A stretch of 64,000 bases of DNA from Variovorax boronicumulans (GCF_019352895.1 NZ_JAAAFX010000009.1:1485805-1549804), one strand, 5' to 3'. Counted from the first letter of the stretch, positions 16,309 through 26,907 are shown. The notes: generated by a model from the sequence alone, not told the origin. Program-made: numbers and translations.

Positions 16309-17523
16309 ATGACAGAGACCTACATCCAGCTGAAGGCCGCCGACGGCAGCGGCAGCTTTCGCGGCTACCTCGCGCTGCCCGCGGGCGGCAGCGGGCCGGG
16401 CCTGGTGATCGCCCAGGAAATCTTCGGCATCAACCACACCATGCGCGAGGTGGCCGACTACTACGCCGAGGAAGGCTATGTGGTGCTGGTCCCCGACCTG
16501 TTCTGGCGACAGGAGCCGAACGTCGAACTGGGCTACAGCGAGGCCGACTGGCAGCGCGCCTTCGCGCTCTACGGCGGTTTCGACGAAGCCAAGGGCATGC
16601 AGGACATGCAGACCGCCATCGACGCATTGCGCGCCCGCAGCGAAGTGAGCGACAAGAAGGTCGGCGTGCTGGGCTTCTGCCTGGGCGGCAAGCTGGCCTA
16701 CCTGGCGGCCTGCCGCACCGATGCCGATGCGGCGGTCGGCTACTACGGCGTGGGCATCGACGCCGCGCTCGACGAGGCCGAGCACATCCGCTGCCCGCTC
16801 ACGCTGCACATCGCCGAGCGCGACACCTTCTGCCCGCCCGAGGCGCGCGAGCGCATCGTCGCCACGCTCAAGGGCCGGCCGGGCGTGTCGCTGCACGTCT
16901 ACCCCGGCATGGACCACGCCTTCGCGCGCGCCGGCGGCGAGCATTTCCACAAGCCCTCGGCGCTGATGGCGCACGAGCGCAGCATCGCCACGCTCAAGGG
17001 CGCGATCGGCCCGCACTACGACCTGTCGGCGCTGTGGGACAAGCACTGCGAGTACGAGTTCGGCACCCGCAACGTCGACGACACCATGTCGACCATGGTG
17101 CCCGAGCCCTACGTCAACCACATCCCGACCATGACCGGCGGCGTAGGCTACCAGGCGCTGCACGCCTTCTACACGAACCACTTCGTCAACAGCAACCCGC
17201 CCGACACCACGCTGACCTCGATCTCGCGCACCGTCGGCGCCACGCAGGTGGTCGACGAGCTGCTGTTCTGCTTCACCCACACCACCGAGATCCCGTGGAT
17301 GCTGCCGGGCGTCGCGCCCACAGGCCAACGCGTCGAGGTGCCGCTGCTCGCGGTGATCAAGTTCCGCGGCAACAAGCTCTACCACGAGCACATCTACTGG
17401 GACCAGGCCAGCGTGCTGGTGCAGGTCGGCCTGCTCGACCCCAAGCTGCTGCCGGTGGCGGGCATCGAGACCGCGCGCAAGCTGCTCGACGAGAAGCTGC
17501 CCTCGAACACGCTGCTCGCGTGA
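16309..17523 (+). CDS. Dienelactone hydrolase fused to an NTF2/SnoaL-like domain
   Basis: 404 residues, where a plain dienelactone hydrolase has about 235. Residues 1-235 are a complete alpha/beta hydrolase of the DLH family with the catalytic triad C124 (GFCLGGK), D172 (AERDTF) and H203 (GMDHAF), and E36 in QEIFG that activates the cysteine. From about residue 245 a second domain follows with a SnoaL/NTF2-like fold pattern (YVNHIPTMTGG, HAFYTNHF, then the LLFCFTHTTEIPWMLPG, VEVPLLAVIKFRGNKLYHEH and YWDQASVL strands). An identical arrangement is known in some proteobacterial carboxymethylenebutenolidase-annotated proteins. Substrate unknown; a chloroaromatic lactone or related ester is possible. 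A Shine-Dalgarno (GGAG) precedes the ATG. Confidence 0.88.
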   Translation: MTETYIQLKAADGSGSFRGYLALPAGGSGPGLVIAQEIFGINHTMREVADYYAEEGYVVLVPDLFWRQEPNVELGYSEADWQRAFALYGGFDEAKGMQDMQTAIDALRARSEVSDKKVGVLGFCLGGKLAYLAACRTDADAAVGYYGVGIDAALDEAEHIRCPLTLHIAERDTFCPPEARERIVATLKGRPGVSLHVYPGMDHAFARAGGEHFHKPSALMAHERSIATLKGAIGPHYDLSALWDKHCEYEFGTRNVDDTMSTMVPEPYVNHIPTMTGGVGYQALHAFYTNHFVNSNPPDTTLTSISRTVGATQVVDELLFCFTHTTEIPWMLPGVAPTGQRVEVPLLAVIKFRGNKLYHEHIYWDQASVLVQVGLLDPKLLPVAGIETARKLLDEKLPSNTLLA

Positions 17524-17533
17524 ACACCGGCGG

Positions 17534-18472
17534 ATGAAGAAGGTCGACCCGCGGCTGCTGCAGGCCTTCGTGGCGGTCGCGCGCGAAGGCTCGGTGTCGC
17601 GCGGAGCGCAACGCCTGTTCCTCACGCAGCCGGCGGTGAGCCTTCAGTTGAAGGAGCTGGGCGCGCTGGTCGCGCTGGAACTGTTCCAGCGCACGCCCAC
17701 CGGCCTGCTGCTGACGCGCGACGGCGCGGCCCTGCTCCAGCACGCCGAGCATGCGCTCGAAGGGCTCAGCGACTTCGTGCTGGCGGCGGAACGCATGAAG
17801 GGCGGCGTGCGCGGATCGCTGCGCATCGGCACCATCCTCGACCCCGAGTTCACGCGCCTCAGCGTGCTGCTCGCGGAACTGGTGGCGCTGGCGCCCGAGC
17901 TCGAGACCGAACTGCACCACGGCACCAGCGGCGAAGTGCTGGCCAGGCTGCTGAACAAGGAGCTGGACATCGGCTTCTACCTGGGCGACCCGAATGCGAG
18001 CGACCTGCCGCAGGCCAGTTCGGCGGCGCGGCGCAGCGCGGGCAAGACCTTCCACTCGCAGGTGCTGAGCCCCTTCTCCTACCAGGTGATCGGCCCGCCG
18101 GGCTGGGCGCCGCAGGTCATGGGCCGCGACTGGCCCGACCTGGGCCGCCTGCCCTGGGTGCTGGCGCCCGCGAGCTCCTCGCACTCGCGGCTGCTGGCGC
18201 CGGTGCTGCAGGCGCACGGGCTGGTGCTCAAGAAGGCCGCGCAGGCCGACCAGGAGTCGTCGATGCTCGCGTTGGTGCGCGCGGGGGTGGGCATCTCGCT
18301 GGCGCGCGATGCGGTGGCCTTGCGCGCCAGCCAGCACGACGGCGTGGTGATCGCCGACCGGGTCGGCATCGACAGCGACCTGCGCTTCGTCTGCCTGGCC
18401 GCATCGCTCAAGCGCCCGGAAGTCGACTGCGCGATGCAGGCCCTGTCGCGCGCCTGGCGGCTCGCGCGCTAA
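17534..18472 (+). CDS. LysR-family transcriptional regulator
   Basis: 312 residues. N-terminal winged helix-turn-helix (5-62) with LLQAFVAVAREGSVSRGAQRLFLTQPAVSLQLKELG (family pattern, split: AVAREGSVSRGAQ and FLTQPAVSLQLKELG), a linker helix, and a two-lobed periplasmic-binding-protein-like effector domain (about 93-300). It starts 10 bases after the dienelactone hydrolase fusion and is convergent with the MFS gene, sharing the stop bases CTAA. It may serve the fusion enzyme, the adjoining sugar-acid operon, or both; the T-N11-A box at 22672 before ilvD-like fits the second option. Confidence 0.9.
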   Translation: MKKVDPRLLQAFVAVAREGSVSRGAQRLFLTQPAVSLQLKELGALVALELFQRTPTGLLLTRDGAALLQHAEHALEGLSDFVLAAERMKGGVRGSLRIGTILDPEFTRLSVLLAELVALAPELETELHHGTSGEVLARLLNKELDIGFYLGDPNASDLPQASSAARRSAGKTFHSQVLSPFSYQVIGPPGWAPQVMGRDWPDLGRLPWVLAPASSSHSRLLAPVLQAHGLVLKKAAQADQESSMLALVRAGVGISLARDAVALRASQHDGVVIADRVGIDSDLRFVCLAASLKRPEVDCAMQALSRAWRLAR

Positions 18473-19830
18473 GCCTTGGGCAGAACGCCGCCGGCGCCCT
18501 CGCGCACCGCCATGCGCTCGCGCGGCACGGCACGCGTCGCCGCCACCACCGTGCGCCAGCCCCTGGGCATCAGCGCCAGCATCAGGGCCGCCAGCAGCGC
18601 CGCGCTGCCCAGCGCGTAGAGCCCGGCGGCGGCGCCGCCGTGGTGCTGCTCGACATAGGTGCGCAGGCTGGGCGCCACGAAGCCGCCCAGGTTGCCGATC
18701 GAGTTCACCAGCGCGATGCCGGTGGCGATGCCCAGCCCCGACAGGCGCTCCGACAGGAAGGCATAGAAGATCGGCGTGCCCGACAGGTAGGTCGAGGCAC
18801 CGATCGACAGCGCCGCGATCGCGAAGACCGGCGAGCCGTGCGCCGATAGGCACACGCAGACACCGAAGACCGTGTAGAGCGAGGCCACGGTCACGCGGCG
18901 CTGCTCGTGGTGCCGGTCCGACCAGCGCGTGACGAAGAAGACCACGAACAGCGCCAGCAGCCAGGGAATGCTGGTGATCAGCCCCACCGTCAGCCCGACC
19001 TTCTGGCCCATGATCTGCGCCACCTGGGTCGGCAGATAGAAGATCAGGCCATAGGCCGCGATCTGCACGATGAAGAAGTTCAGCGCGAAGAACATCACCT
19101 TCGGGTTGCGCAGGGTCTGCAGCACCGTCTGCGGGCTGTGGACCGACTTCTGCGCCGCCTCCTCGTCGAGCACCGCCTGCAGCGCGTTCTGCTCTTCGGC
19201 GGTGAGCCACTTCGCGTGGCGTGGCCGGTCGACGATCACGAAGAAGGCGACGATGCCGACCACGACCGCCATCACACCTTCGATCAGGAACATCCACTCC
19301 CAGCCCTTGAGGCCTCCGATGCCGTGCATGTCGAGCAGCGCGCCCGAGACCGGCCCGCCGATGACCAGCGCGCCCGCGAAGCCGAACAGCAGGATGCCGT
19401 TGGCCTGCGCCCGCACCTTGGCCGGGAACCAGTAGGTCAGCGTGAGCAGCACGCCCGGATAAAAGCCCGCCTCCGCGATGCCCAGCAGGAAGCGCAGGGC
19501 GTAGAAGGACATCTCGGTGGTCGCGAACATCATGGCCGAGGCCACGAGCCCCCAGCTCACCATGATCCGGCTGAGCCAGATGCGCGGGCCGACGCGCGAG
19601 AGGATCACGTTGCTCGGCACTTCGAAGATGGCGTAGCTCACGAAGAAGATGCCGGCGCCCAGCGCGAAGGCGCTGTCGCTGATGCCGGTGTCGATCTGCA
19701 ATGCGCTCTTGGCGAAGCCGACGTTGACGCGGTCGAGGATCGACATGATGTACATCACGATCAGCATCGGCAGCAGGCGCCATCGCGCCTTGCCGACGGC
19801 CGCGGTGACCAGGGTGCTGTAGGGGCTCAT
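18469..19830 (-). CDS. MFS transporter, anion:cation symporter (ACS) family
   Basis: 453 residues with 12 predicted transmembrane helices. ACS-family signatures: the opening WRLLPMLIVMYIMSILDRVNVGFAK (in parts: MYIMSILDRVNVGFAK), the loop motif GIAEAGFYPGVLLTLTYWFP and the central cytoplasmic loop with RPRHAKWLTAEEQNAL. This family takes up organic anions such as sugar acids, tartrate, phthalate or galactonate with protons. It is the last gene of the minus-strand unit dehydratase - FAH enzyme - transporter, 38 bases after the FAH gene, which points to an aldonate or related sugar acid as substrate. Confidence 0.9.
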   Translation of the reverse strand: MSPYSTLVTAAVGKARWRLLPMLIVMYIMSILDRVNVGFAKSALQIDTGISDSAFALGAGIFFVSYAIFEVPSNVILSRVGPRIWLSRIMVSWGLVASAMMFATTEMSFYALRFLLGIAEAGFYPGVLLTLTYWFPAKVRAQANGILLFGFAGALVIGGPVSGALLDMHGIGGLKGWEWMFLIEGVMAVVVGIVAFFVIVDRPRHAKWLTAEEQNALQAVLDEEAAQKSVHSPQTVLQTLRNPKVMFFALNFFIVQIAAYGLIFYLPTQVAQIMGQKVGLTVGLITSIPWLLALFVVFFVTRWSDRHHEQRRVTVASLYTVFGVCVCLSAHGSPVFAIAALSIGASTYLSGTPIFYAFLSERLSGLGIATGIALVNSIGNLGGFVAPSLRTYVEQHHGGAAAGLYALGSAALLAALMLALMPRGWRTVVAATRAVPRERMAVREGAGGVLPKA

Positions 19831-19868
19831 TCTCTTGTCTCCTGTTGTTCTCTTGATCGGGCCCGGGC

Positions 19869-20693
19869 TCAGCCGCGTGCGACCGCGCCTTCGACCGGGT
19901 TCGTGACCGAGCCCAGGCCGTCTATCTCGACCGACACCACGTCGCCCCGCTTCAGGAAGCGCGGCGGCTTGAGGCCCAGCCCGACACCGGCCGGCGTGCC
20001 GGTGAGGATCAGGTCGCCGGGCTCGAGCGTGATGGCGCGCGACAGGTAGGCGACCAGGAAGGCCACCGGAAAAATCATCTCGCGCGTGTTCGAAGACTGG
20101 ACCGCTTCGCCGTTGACCAGGCAGCGGATGCCCAGCGCCTGCACGTCGGCGATCTCGTCGCGCGTGACCAGCGCCGGCGCCAGCGGGCAGAAGCCGTCGA
20201 GCGACTTGCCGCGCACCCATTGCGCCTCGCCCAGCTGCACGTCGCGCGCGCTCACGTCGTTGGCCGCGACATAGCCGAAGACATGCGACAGCGCATCGGC
20301 CTCGCTGACGCCGCGGGCACGGCGGCCGATCACGACGCCGAGCTCGGCCTCCCAGTCGACCTGCTCGGTGAAGCCCTCGGGCCAGGTCAGCGCATCGCCG
20401 TCGGCGGCCAGCGTGTTTCTGAACTTGGCGAAGATGACCGGCTTCTCGGGGATCGCGAGGCCGGTCTCGATGCAGTGGTCGCGGTAGTTCGCGCCGATGC
20501 AGACGATGTTTCGGGGCACCAGGGGCAGCCCCGGCCGGACGCTGGCGAGCGGCACGGTCTCACCCACGTCGCGCCAGGCCGCGCCCGCCACGATGTCTTG
20601 CATGCGATCGGCATCGACGAACTGCAGCGCATCGCCCTCTTTCACATAGCCCACGCGCAGGCCGTCCTGCGTGGGAACGCTCATCCATTTCAT
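19869..20693 (-). CDS. Fumarylacetoacetate hydrolase (FAH) family protein
   Basis: 274 residues. Mg/Mn-dependent C-C hydrolase/lyase fold: GANYRDHCIETG near residue 70, the metal-binding EQVDWEAELGVVIGRRARGVS with the paired acidic residues, NDVSARDVQ, GKSLDGFCPLAP and the closing GDLILTGTPAGVGLG. Family members cleave or decarboxylate 2-oxo- or 2,4-dioxo acids; in sugar-acid pathways a FAH protein hydrolyses 2,4-diketo-3-deoxy sugars. Here it sits between an IlvD/EDD dehydratase and an ACS transporter, which fits that role. The ATG at 20693 is preceded by CGGAGTC, a usable ribosome binding site. Confidence 0.9.
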   Translation of the reverse strand: MKWMSVPTQDGLRVGYVKEGDALQFVDADRMQDIVAGAAWRDVGETVPLASVRPGLPLVPRNIVCIGANYRDHCIETGLAIPEKPVIFAKFRNTLAADGDALTWPEGFTEQVDWEAELGVVIGRRARGVSEADALSHVFGYVAANDVSARDVQLGEAQWVRGKSLDGFCPLAPALVTRDEIADVQALGIRCLVNGEAVQSSNTREMIFPVAFLVAYLSRAITLEPGDLILTGTPAGVGLGLKPPRFLKRGDVVSVEIDGLGSVTNPVEGAVARG

Positions 20694-20740
20694 GTTGACT
20701 CCGGTTGGATTGAAGGAATTACGGGGGTGCGCACGAGGGC

Positions 20741-20789
20741 ACGCCGGGGCCGTACGGCCGTCGGCGTCTGCGTGCCCTGCACACGCAGA
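20741..20789 (-). promoter_or_regulatory. Two stem-loops between the dehydratase and FAH genes
   Basis: Stem 1 at 20767-20789 is a perfect 8-base repeat TCTGCGTG / CACGCAGA beginning eight bases after the dehydratase stop. Stem 2 at 20741-20767 has ACGCCG / CGGCGT enclosing the palindrome GGCCGTACGGCC. They could lower expression of the two downstream genes or stabilise the upstream mRNA. There is no U-tract. Confidence 0.45.
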
Positions 20790-20797
20790 GGTTTCGC

Positions 20798-22585
20798 CTA
20801 GTGATTGCGGCGCGGGATCCCCGCCGTCTGCGCCACGCGCTGGTACTTGGTCGCGGGCTTGAGCACCATGCCTTCGGACAGCGTGTCCACCATCGCGCGC
20901 TGGATTTCCTGCCACGGCGTCTGGCTCGCCGGGATCGGGTAGCCGCCTTTCGCTTCCAGCTGACGGGACCGTTCCTGCAGTTCCTCGTCGCTCACCAGCA
21001 TGTTGACCGTGCGCTGCTTCAGGTCCACGCGCACCCGGTCGCCGGTCTGCAGCAGGGCCAGGCCCGCGCCCGCCGCGGCTTCGGGCGAGGCGTTCAGGAT
21101 CGAGGGCGAACCCGAGGTGCCCGACTGCCGGCCGTCGCCGATGCAGGGCAGCGCCGAGACACCGCTCTTGAGCAGGTGCGCGGGCGCGCGCATGTTCACC
21201 ACTTCCGACGAACCCGGATGGCCGATGGGGCCGACGCCGCGCATGAACAGGATGCACGAGGCGTCGATGTCCAGCGCCGGGTCCTCGATGCGGCGTTCGT
21301 AGTCTTCCGGGCCGTCGAAGACGATGGCGCGGCCGACGAAGGCATCGAGGTCGCCGGGGGCGCTGAGGTAGCGCGCCCTGAACTCGTCCGAGATCACGCT
21401 GGTCTTCATGATCGCGCTGTCGAACAGGTTGCCCGACATCACGAGGAAACCGGCGTTCTCCCGCAGCGGCGCTTCAAAGGGCCGGATCACGTCGGCGTCC
21501 TTCACTCGAACCCCGGCGCAATTGGCGGCCAAGGTCTTGCCGTTGACCGTGAGCGCGTCTTCACGGATCAGGCCGTGCCGATGCAGTTCCGCCACCACGG
21601 CCGGCACGCCGCCGGCGCGGAAGAACTCCTCGCCCAGGTACTTGCCGGCCGGCTGCATGTCGAGCAGCAGCGGCACGTCGAGCCCCACGCTTTCCCAGTC
21701 TTGAATGACGAGCTCGACGCCCGCATGCTTGGCCACGGCGATCAGGTGGATGGGCGCATTGGTCGAGCCGCCGATGGCCGAGTTGACGACGATCGCGTTC
21801 TCGAAGGCCGCGCGCGTCAGGATGTCCGAGGGCTTGAGGTCCTCGCGCACCATCTCCACGATGCGGCGGCCGGTCTCGTAGGCCATCTGTCCGCGCTCGC
21901 GGTACGGCGCCGGAATGGCGGCGCAGCCCGGCAGGCTCATGCCCAGCGCTTCGGCCAGCGCGTTCATGGTCGAGGCCGTGCCCATCACGTTGCAATGGCC
22001 GATCGAGGGCACGGTGGAACCGACCAGGTCGATGTAGCCGGGGAAGTCGATGCTGCCCTTGGCGAACAGTTCGCGCGCCTTGAACAGCGTGGTGCCGGTG
22101 CCGGTGCGCTGGCCGTCGTGCCAGCCATTGAGCATCGGACCACCCGAGAAGATGATCGCGGGGATGTTGGCGGTGGCGGCCGCCATCAGCGCGGCCGGCG
22201 TGGTCTTGTCGCAGCCGGTGGTCAGCACCACGCCGTCGATCGGGTAGCCGGTGAGCGTCTCGACCAGGCCCAGGTAGGCCAGGTTGCGGTCGAGCGCGGC
22301 CGTGGGGCGGCGGCCGTTCTCCTGGATCGGGTGCATCGGGAACTCCATCGCGATGCCGCCCATCTCGCGGATGCCTTCGCGCACGCGCAGCGCCAGTTCG
22401 CGGTGGTGCCGGTTGCAGGGCGTGAGGTCGGAACCGCTCTGCGCGATGCCGATGATGGGCTTGCCGGACTGCAGTTCTTCCCGCGTGAGACCGTAGTTCA
22501 GGTACCAGGCCAGGTGGAGCACCGAGAGTTCGCTGTGCTCGGGGTTGTTGAACCACGAGGCGGAGCGGAGGGGGCGGGGGGTCAT
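20798..22585 (-). CDS. IlvD/EDD-family dehydratase (sugar-acid dehydratase, arabinonate type)
   Basis: 595 residues. Fe-S dehydratase that removes water from an aldonic acid to give the 2-keto-3-deoxy acid. The three cluster cysteines are visible in TPCNRHH, TTGCDKTTPA and IGHCNVMGTASTM; this three-Cys set is that of the [2Fe-2S] pentonate/arabinonate dehydratase group rather than of valine-pathway IlvD. Also present are GGSTNAPIHLIAVAKHAG and GDGRQSGTSGSPSILNASPE near the C-terminus. The N-terminus RSASWFNNPEHSELSVLHLAWYLNYG is that of sugar-acid dehydratases. Shine-Dalgarno AGGAGA at 22595-22600. First gene of the operon; the likely inducer is a sugar acid. Confidence 0.9.
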   Translation of the reverse strand: MTPRPLRSASWFNNPEHSELSVLHLAWYLNYGLTREELQSGKPIIGIAQSGSDLTPCNRHHRELALRVREGIREMGGIAMEFPMHPIQENGRRPTAALDRNLAYLGLVETLTGYPIDGVVLTTGCDKTTPAALMAAATANIPAIIFSGGPMLNGWHDGQRTGTGTTLFKARELFAKGSIDFPGYIDLVGSTVPSIGHCNVMGTASTMNALAEALGMSLPGCAAIPAPYRERGQMAYETGRRIVEMVREDLKPSDILTRAAFENAIVVNSAIGGSTNAPIHLIAVAKHAGVELVIQDWESVGLDVPLLLDMQPAGKYLGEEFFRAGGVPAVVAELHRHGLIREDALTVNGKTLAANCAGVRVKDADVIRPFEAPLRENAGFLVMSGNLFDSAIMKTSVISDEFRARYLSAPGDLDAFVGRAIVFDGPEDYERRIEDPALDIDASCILFMRGVGPIGHPGSSEVVNMRAPAHLLKSGVSALPCIGDGRQSGTSGSPSILNASPEAAAGAGLALLQTGDRVRVDLKQRTVNMLVSDEELQERSRQLEAKGGYPIPASQTPWQEIQRAMVDTLSEGMVLKPATKYQRVAQTAGIPRRNH

Positions 22586-22671
22586 GGGCGTCTGTCTCCT
22601 GTGCGTTGTCGTTGTGCGGCCGGAGCTTAGGTGGGCGATTCTTCGAGCGCCAATGAGATCGGTTGCGGGGC

Positions 22672-22692
22672 CGTATAAGCGCTCCAAATACG
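22672..22692. promoter_or_regulatory. LysR-type T-N11-A box before the sugar-acid operon
   Basis: CGTAT - 11 bases - ATACG, a perfect dyad with the LTTR core T-N11-A (TAT at 22674-22676, ATA at 22688-22690). It lies 87 bases upstream of the dehydratase ATG and 52 bases from the divergent mutL start. A LysR gene ends at the other end of this operon (17534-18472). Function is inferred from the pattern and the position. Confidence 0.55.
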
Positions 22693-22731
22693 CCCGATGC
22701 CCTGTCGATCCTCTGGGCTTGCCTGCGCTTC

Positions 22732-22737
22732 TAGAAT
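22732..22737 (+). promoter_or_regulatory. -10 box of mutL
   Basis: TAGAAT (five of six), followed by six bases and the GTG start of mutL. Transcription would begin at the start codon; there is no Shine-Dalgarno, so a leaderless message is likely. Confidence 0.45.
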
Positions 22738-22743
22738 GCCCCG

Positions 22744-24621
<1,878 letters not shown>

Positions 24622-24728
24622 CAGAACCAATACAAGGGTTTCCGAGGGTCAGCGAAGCGGCGGGCACGCACGTTGCATGGTCTTATGGTCGGAACTTTCC
24701 GCCTACCTGACCTGTCTGTCACCCACGC

Positions 24729-25616
24729 ATGAAACATTGGTCCCTGTTCGCCACGGCCACCGCCCTGATCGCCCTCCTGGCCGGTGGCTGCGCGACGCTG
24801 GACGAACGCCAGCGTGAATGGATCTTCCAGCCCAGCGACCGCAGCTGGGGCAATTCGGAAGCCATGACCCAGGGCATGGAGGACGTCTGGATCGATTTCA
24901 GCTCCTCCGTGACCGGCGAACCGGCCCGCTTGCACGGCCTGTGGCTCGGCGGCGCCCCGGAATCGGTCGAGACCCCCGTGCTGCTGTACCTGCATGGTGC
25001 GCGCTACAACGTGGCGGGCTCGGCGCCGCGCATGCGCCGGATGCACGAACTGGGCTTCTCGGTGCTGGCCATCGACTACCGCGGCTTCGGCAAGAGTTCG
25101 GCCGGCCTGCCCTCGGAAGAAACCGCCCGCGAAGACGCCCGCGCCGCCTGGACCTGGCTGGCCGCGCGCCACCCGCAACAGCGTCGTTACATCTTCGGCC
25201 ACTCGCTGGGCGGCGCCATCGGCATCGACCTGGCCGCGCACGTGAGCGACGAGAGCGGCACCATCGTCGAGAGCACCTTCACCTCGATCGCCGACGTGGC
25301 CAGCAGCTTCAAGTGGGGCTGGCTGCCCTTCGGGCCTTTCATCACCCAGCGCTTCGAGGCCATCCGCAAGGTCAAGGACATCGGCGCGCCGCTGCTGGTG
25401 GTGCATGGCACGGCCGACAGCCTGATCAACCCGACGCTGGGCCGCAAGCTCTATGAAGCGGCCCGGGTGCCCAAGATGTTCGTGCTGGTCGAGGGCGGCT
25501 CGCACCACAACACCAATTCGGTGGGCGCGGCCCAGTACCGGGCCGCCCTGTCGCAGCTGTTCCGCATGAAGCCGCCGGGCACCGAAGTCGCCGAGCTCCG
25601 GACGCACGGCCTCTGA
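24729..25616 (+). CDS. Alpha/beta-hydrolase lipoprotein
   Basis: 295 residues. Lipoprotein signal ending LLAGGC, so it is probably anchored in the envelope. The hydrolase core shows LYLHGARYNVAGSAPR (oxyanion region), AIDYRGFGKSSAGLPSEE, the nucleophile elbow GHSLGGAIG (Ser), an Asp in VVHGTADSLI and a His in GGSHHNTN. This matches the BAAT/ABHD13-like serine hydrolases of unknown substrate. It lies alone between mutL and the Bcr/CflA transporter; no Shine-Dalgarno of note. Function beyond esterase/thioesterase-like cannot be given. Confidence 0.85.
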   Translation: MKHWSLFATATALIALLAGGCATLDERQREWIFQPSDRSWGNSEAMTQGMEDVWIDFSSSVTGEPARLHGLWLGGAPESVETPVLLYLHGARYNVAGSAPRMRRMHELGFSVLAIDYRGFGKSSAGLPSEETAREDARAAWTWLAARHPQQRRYIFGHSLGGAIGIDLAAHVSDESGTIVESTFTSIADVASSFKWGWLPFGPFITQRFEAIRKVKDIGAPLLVVHGTADSLINPTLGRKLYEAARVPKMFVLVEGGSHHNTNSVGAAQYRAALSQLFRMKPPGTEVAELRTHGL

Positions 25617-25638
25617 GCATCCCGCGCGCCCGGGAAAT

Positions 25639-25661
25639 CCGGCGCCGGCTTTTGTTACCCT
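25639..25661 (+). promoter_or_regulatory. GC stem with T-run and -10 before the Bcr/CflA transporter
   Basis: CCGGCGCCGG (25639-25648) followed by CTTTTGTT resembles a short terminator for the hydrolase gene. TACCCT at 25656-25661 ends seven bases before the ATG of the transporter and could be its -10, giving a leaderless message. Both calls are weak. Confidence 0.3.
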
Positions 25662-25668
25662 CGGGCGC

Positions 25669-26907
25669 ATGCCGCCTTCCTCCATTGCACCGGCGGCCGC
25701 GCCGCGCACCCTCGGCATGTCGCCCGCGCTGATCGTCCTGACGCTGGCCCTGCTGCTGGGCATCCAGCCCGTCACCACCGACCTCTACCTGCCCGCCCTG
25801 CCGGCCCTGACCTCGGGCTTCGGCGCGCCCGTGGCCCATGCGCAGCTCACGCTGACCGCGCTGTTGCTGGCCTTCGGGCTCTCGCAGCTGCTGCTGGGCC
25901 CGCTGTCCGACCGCTATGGCCGCCGGCCGGTGCTGCTCTGCGGCCTGGCCGCCTATGTCGTCGCGGCGGTGGGCGGCGCGCTGGCGCCGTCGATGGAATG
26001 GCTGATCGGCTGGCGCACGCTGCAGGGCGCCGCCATGGGCGCGGCCGTGATGGCGGCCCGCGCCATCGTCCGCGACCTGTACCTGCCGGCCGAAGGCGCG
26101 CGCGTGATGTCGCGTGCGCTCACCGGCCTGGGCGTGATCGCCTGCCTCTGCGCGCCGCTGGGCGGGCTGCTGTCGGACCTGGCCAGCTGGCGCGTGGCCC
26201 TGCTGGCGCCGGCGCTGTTCGGCGCCGGTACGCTGGCCCTGGTGGCGCTGCGTTTCGAGGAGTCGCTGGCGCGGCGCAACCCGGATGCGCTGGCGCCGCG
26301 CACCCTGCTGCGCACCTGGGCCATGGTGCTGCGCCACCCCACCTTCCTGGCCTTCTGCGCCCTCACCACGGCCTCGTATGCGGTGCTGTTCACCTTCCTC
26401 GCGGCCTCCTCCTTCGTCTTCATCCAGGTGCTGGGCCTGACGAAGACGCAGTACGGCCTGGTGATGCTCTGGAACTCGCTGGCCTACATCGCCGGCACCT
26501 TCGTCTGCCGCCACTGGCTGCCGCGCCACGGCGTGCGCGGCAGCATTGCGCGCGGGGCGGTGCTCACGCTCGCCGGCGGCACGCTGATGGGTGGACTGGC
26601 GCTGGCCGGCGCGCAGTCGGTGGCCGCGATCGTGGGCCCGCTCACGCTGGTGATGCTGGGCCATGGCGTGCACCAGCCCTGCGGCCAGAGCGGCGCGGTC
26701 GGGCCCTTCCCGCAGGCGGCCGGCGCCGCGTCGGCGCTCAACGGCTTCGTGATGATGCTGGCCGCCTTCGGCATCGGCGGCTGGCTCGGCACGCACCTCG
26801 ACGGCACGGTGCGGCCGCTGGCCTACGGCATGTGGTTCTGGAGCGTCTGCATCGCGCTGATCGCCTGGACCCTGGTGCAGAAATATGGAGAAGCCCGTGG
26901 CGAATGA
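25669..26907 (+). CDS. MFS drug-resistance transporter, Bcr/CflA family
   Basis: 412 residues, 12 predicted helices. Bcr/CflA signatures: TTDLYLPALPALTSGFG at the end of helix 1, GPLSDRYGRRPVLL (MFS motif A) and GAAVMAARAIVRDLY (antiporter motif region). The family exports drugs and metabolites such as bicyclomycin, chloramphenicol or cysteine by proton antiport in the inner membrane. The end overlaps the start of miaA by 23 bases, so the two are probably cotranscribed. Substrate not predictable. Confidence 0.9.
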   Translation: MPPSSIAPAAAPRTLGMSPALIVLTLALLLGIQPVTTDLYLPALPALTSGFGAPVAHAQLTLTALLLAFGLSQLLLGPLSDRYGRRPVLLCGLAAYVVAAVGGALAPSMEWLIGWRTLQGAAMGAAVMAARAIVRDLYLPAEGARVMSRALTGLGVIACLCAPLGGLLSDLASWRVALLAPALFGAGTLALVALRFEESLARRNPDALAPRTLLRTWAMVLRHPTFLAFCALTTASYAVLFTFLAASSFVFIQVLGLTKTQYGLVMLWNSLAYIAGTFVCRHWLPRHGVRGSIARGAVLTLAGGTLMGGLALAGAQSVAAIVGPLTLVMLGHGVHQPCGQSGAVGPFPQAAGAASALNGFVMMLAAFGIGGWLGTHLDGTVRPLAYGMWFWSVCIALIAWTLVQKYGEARGE

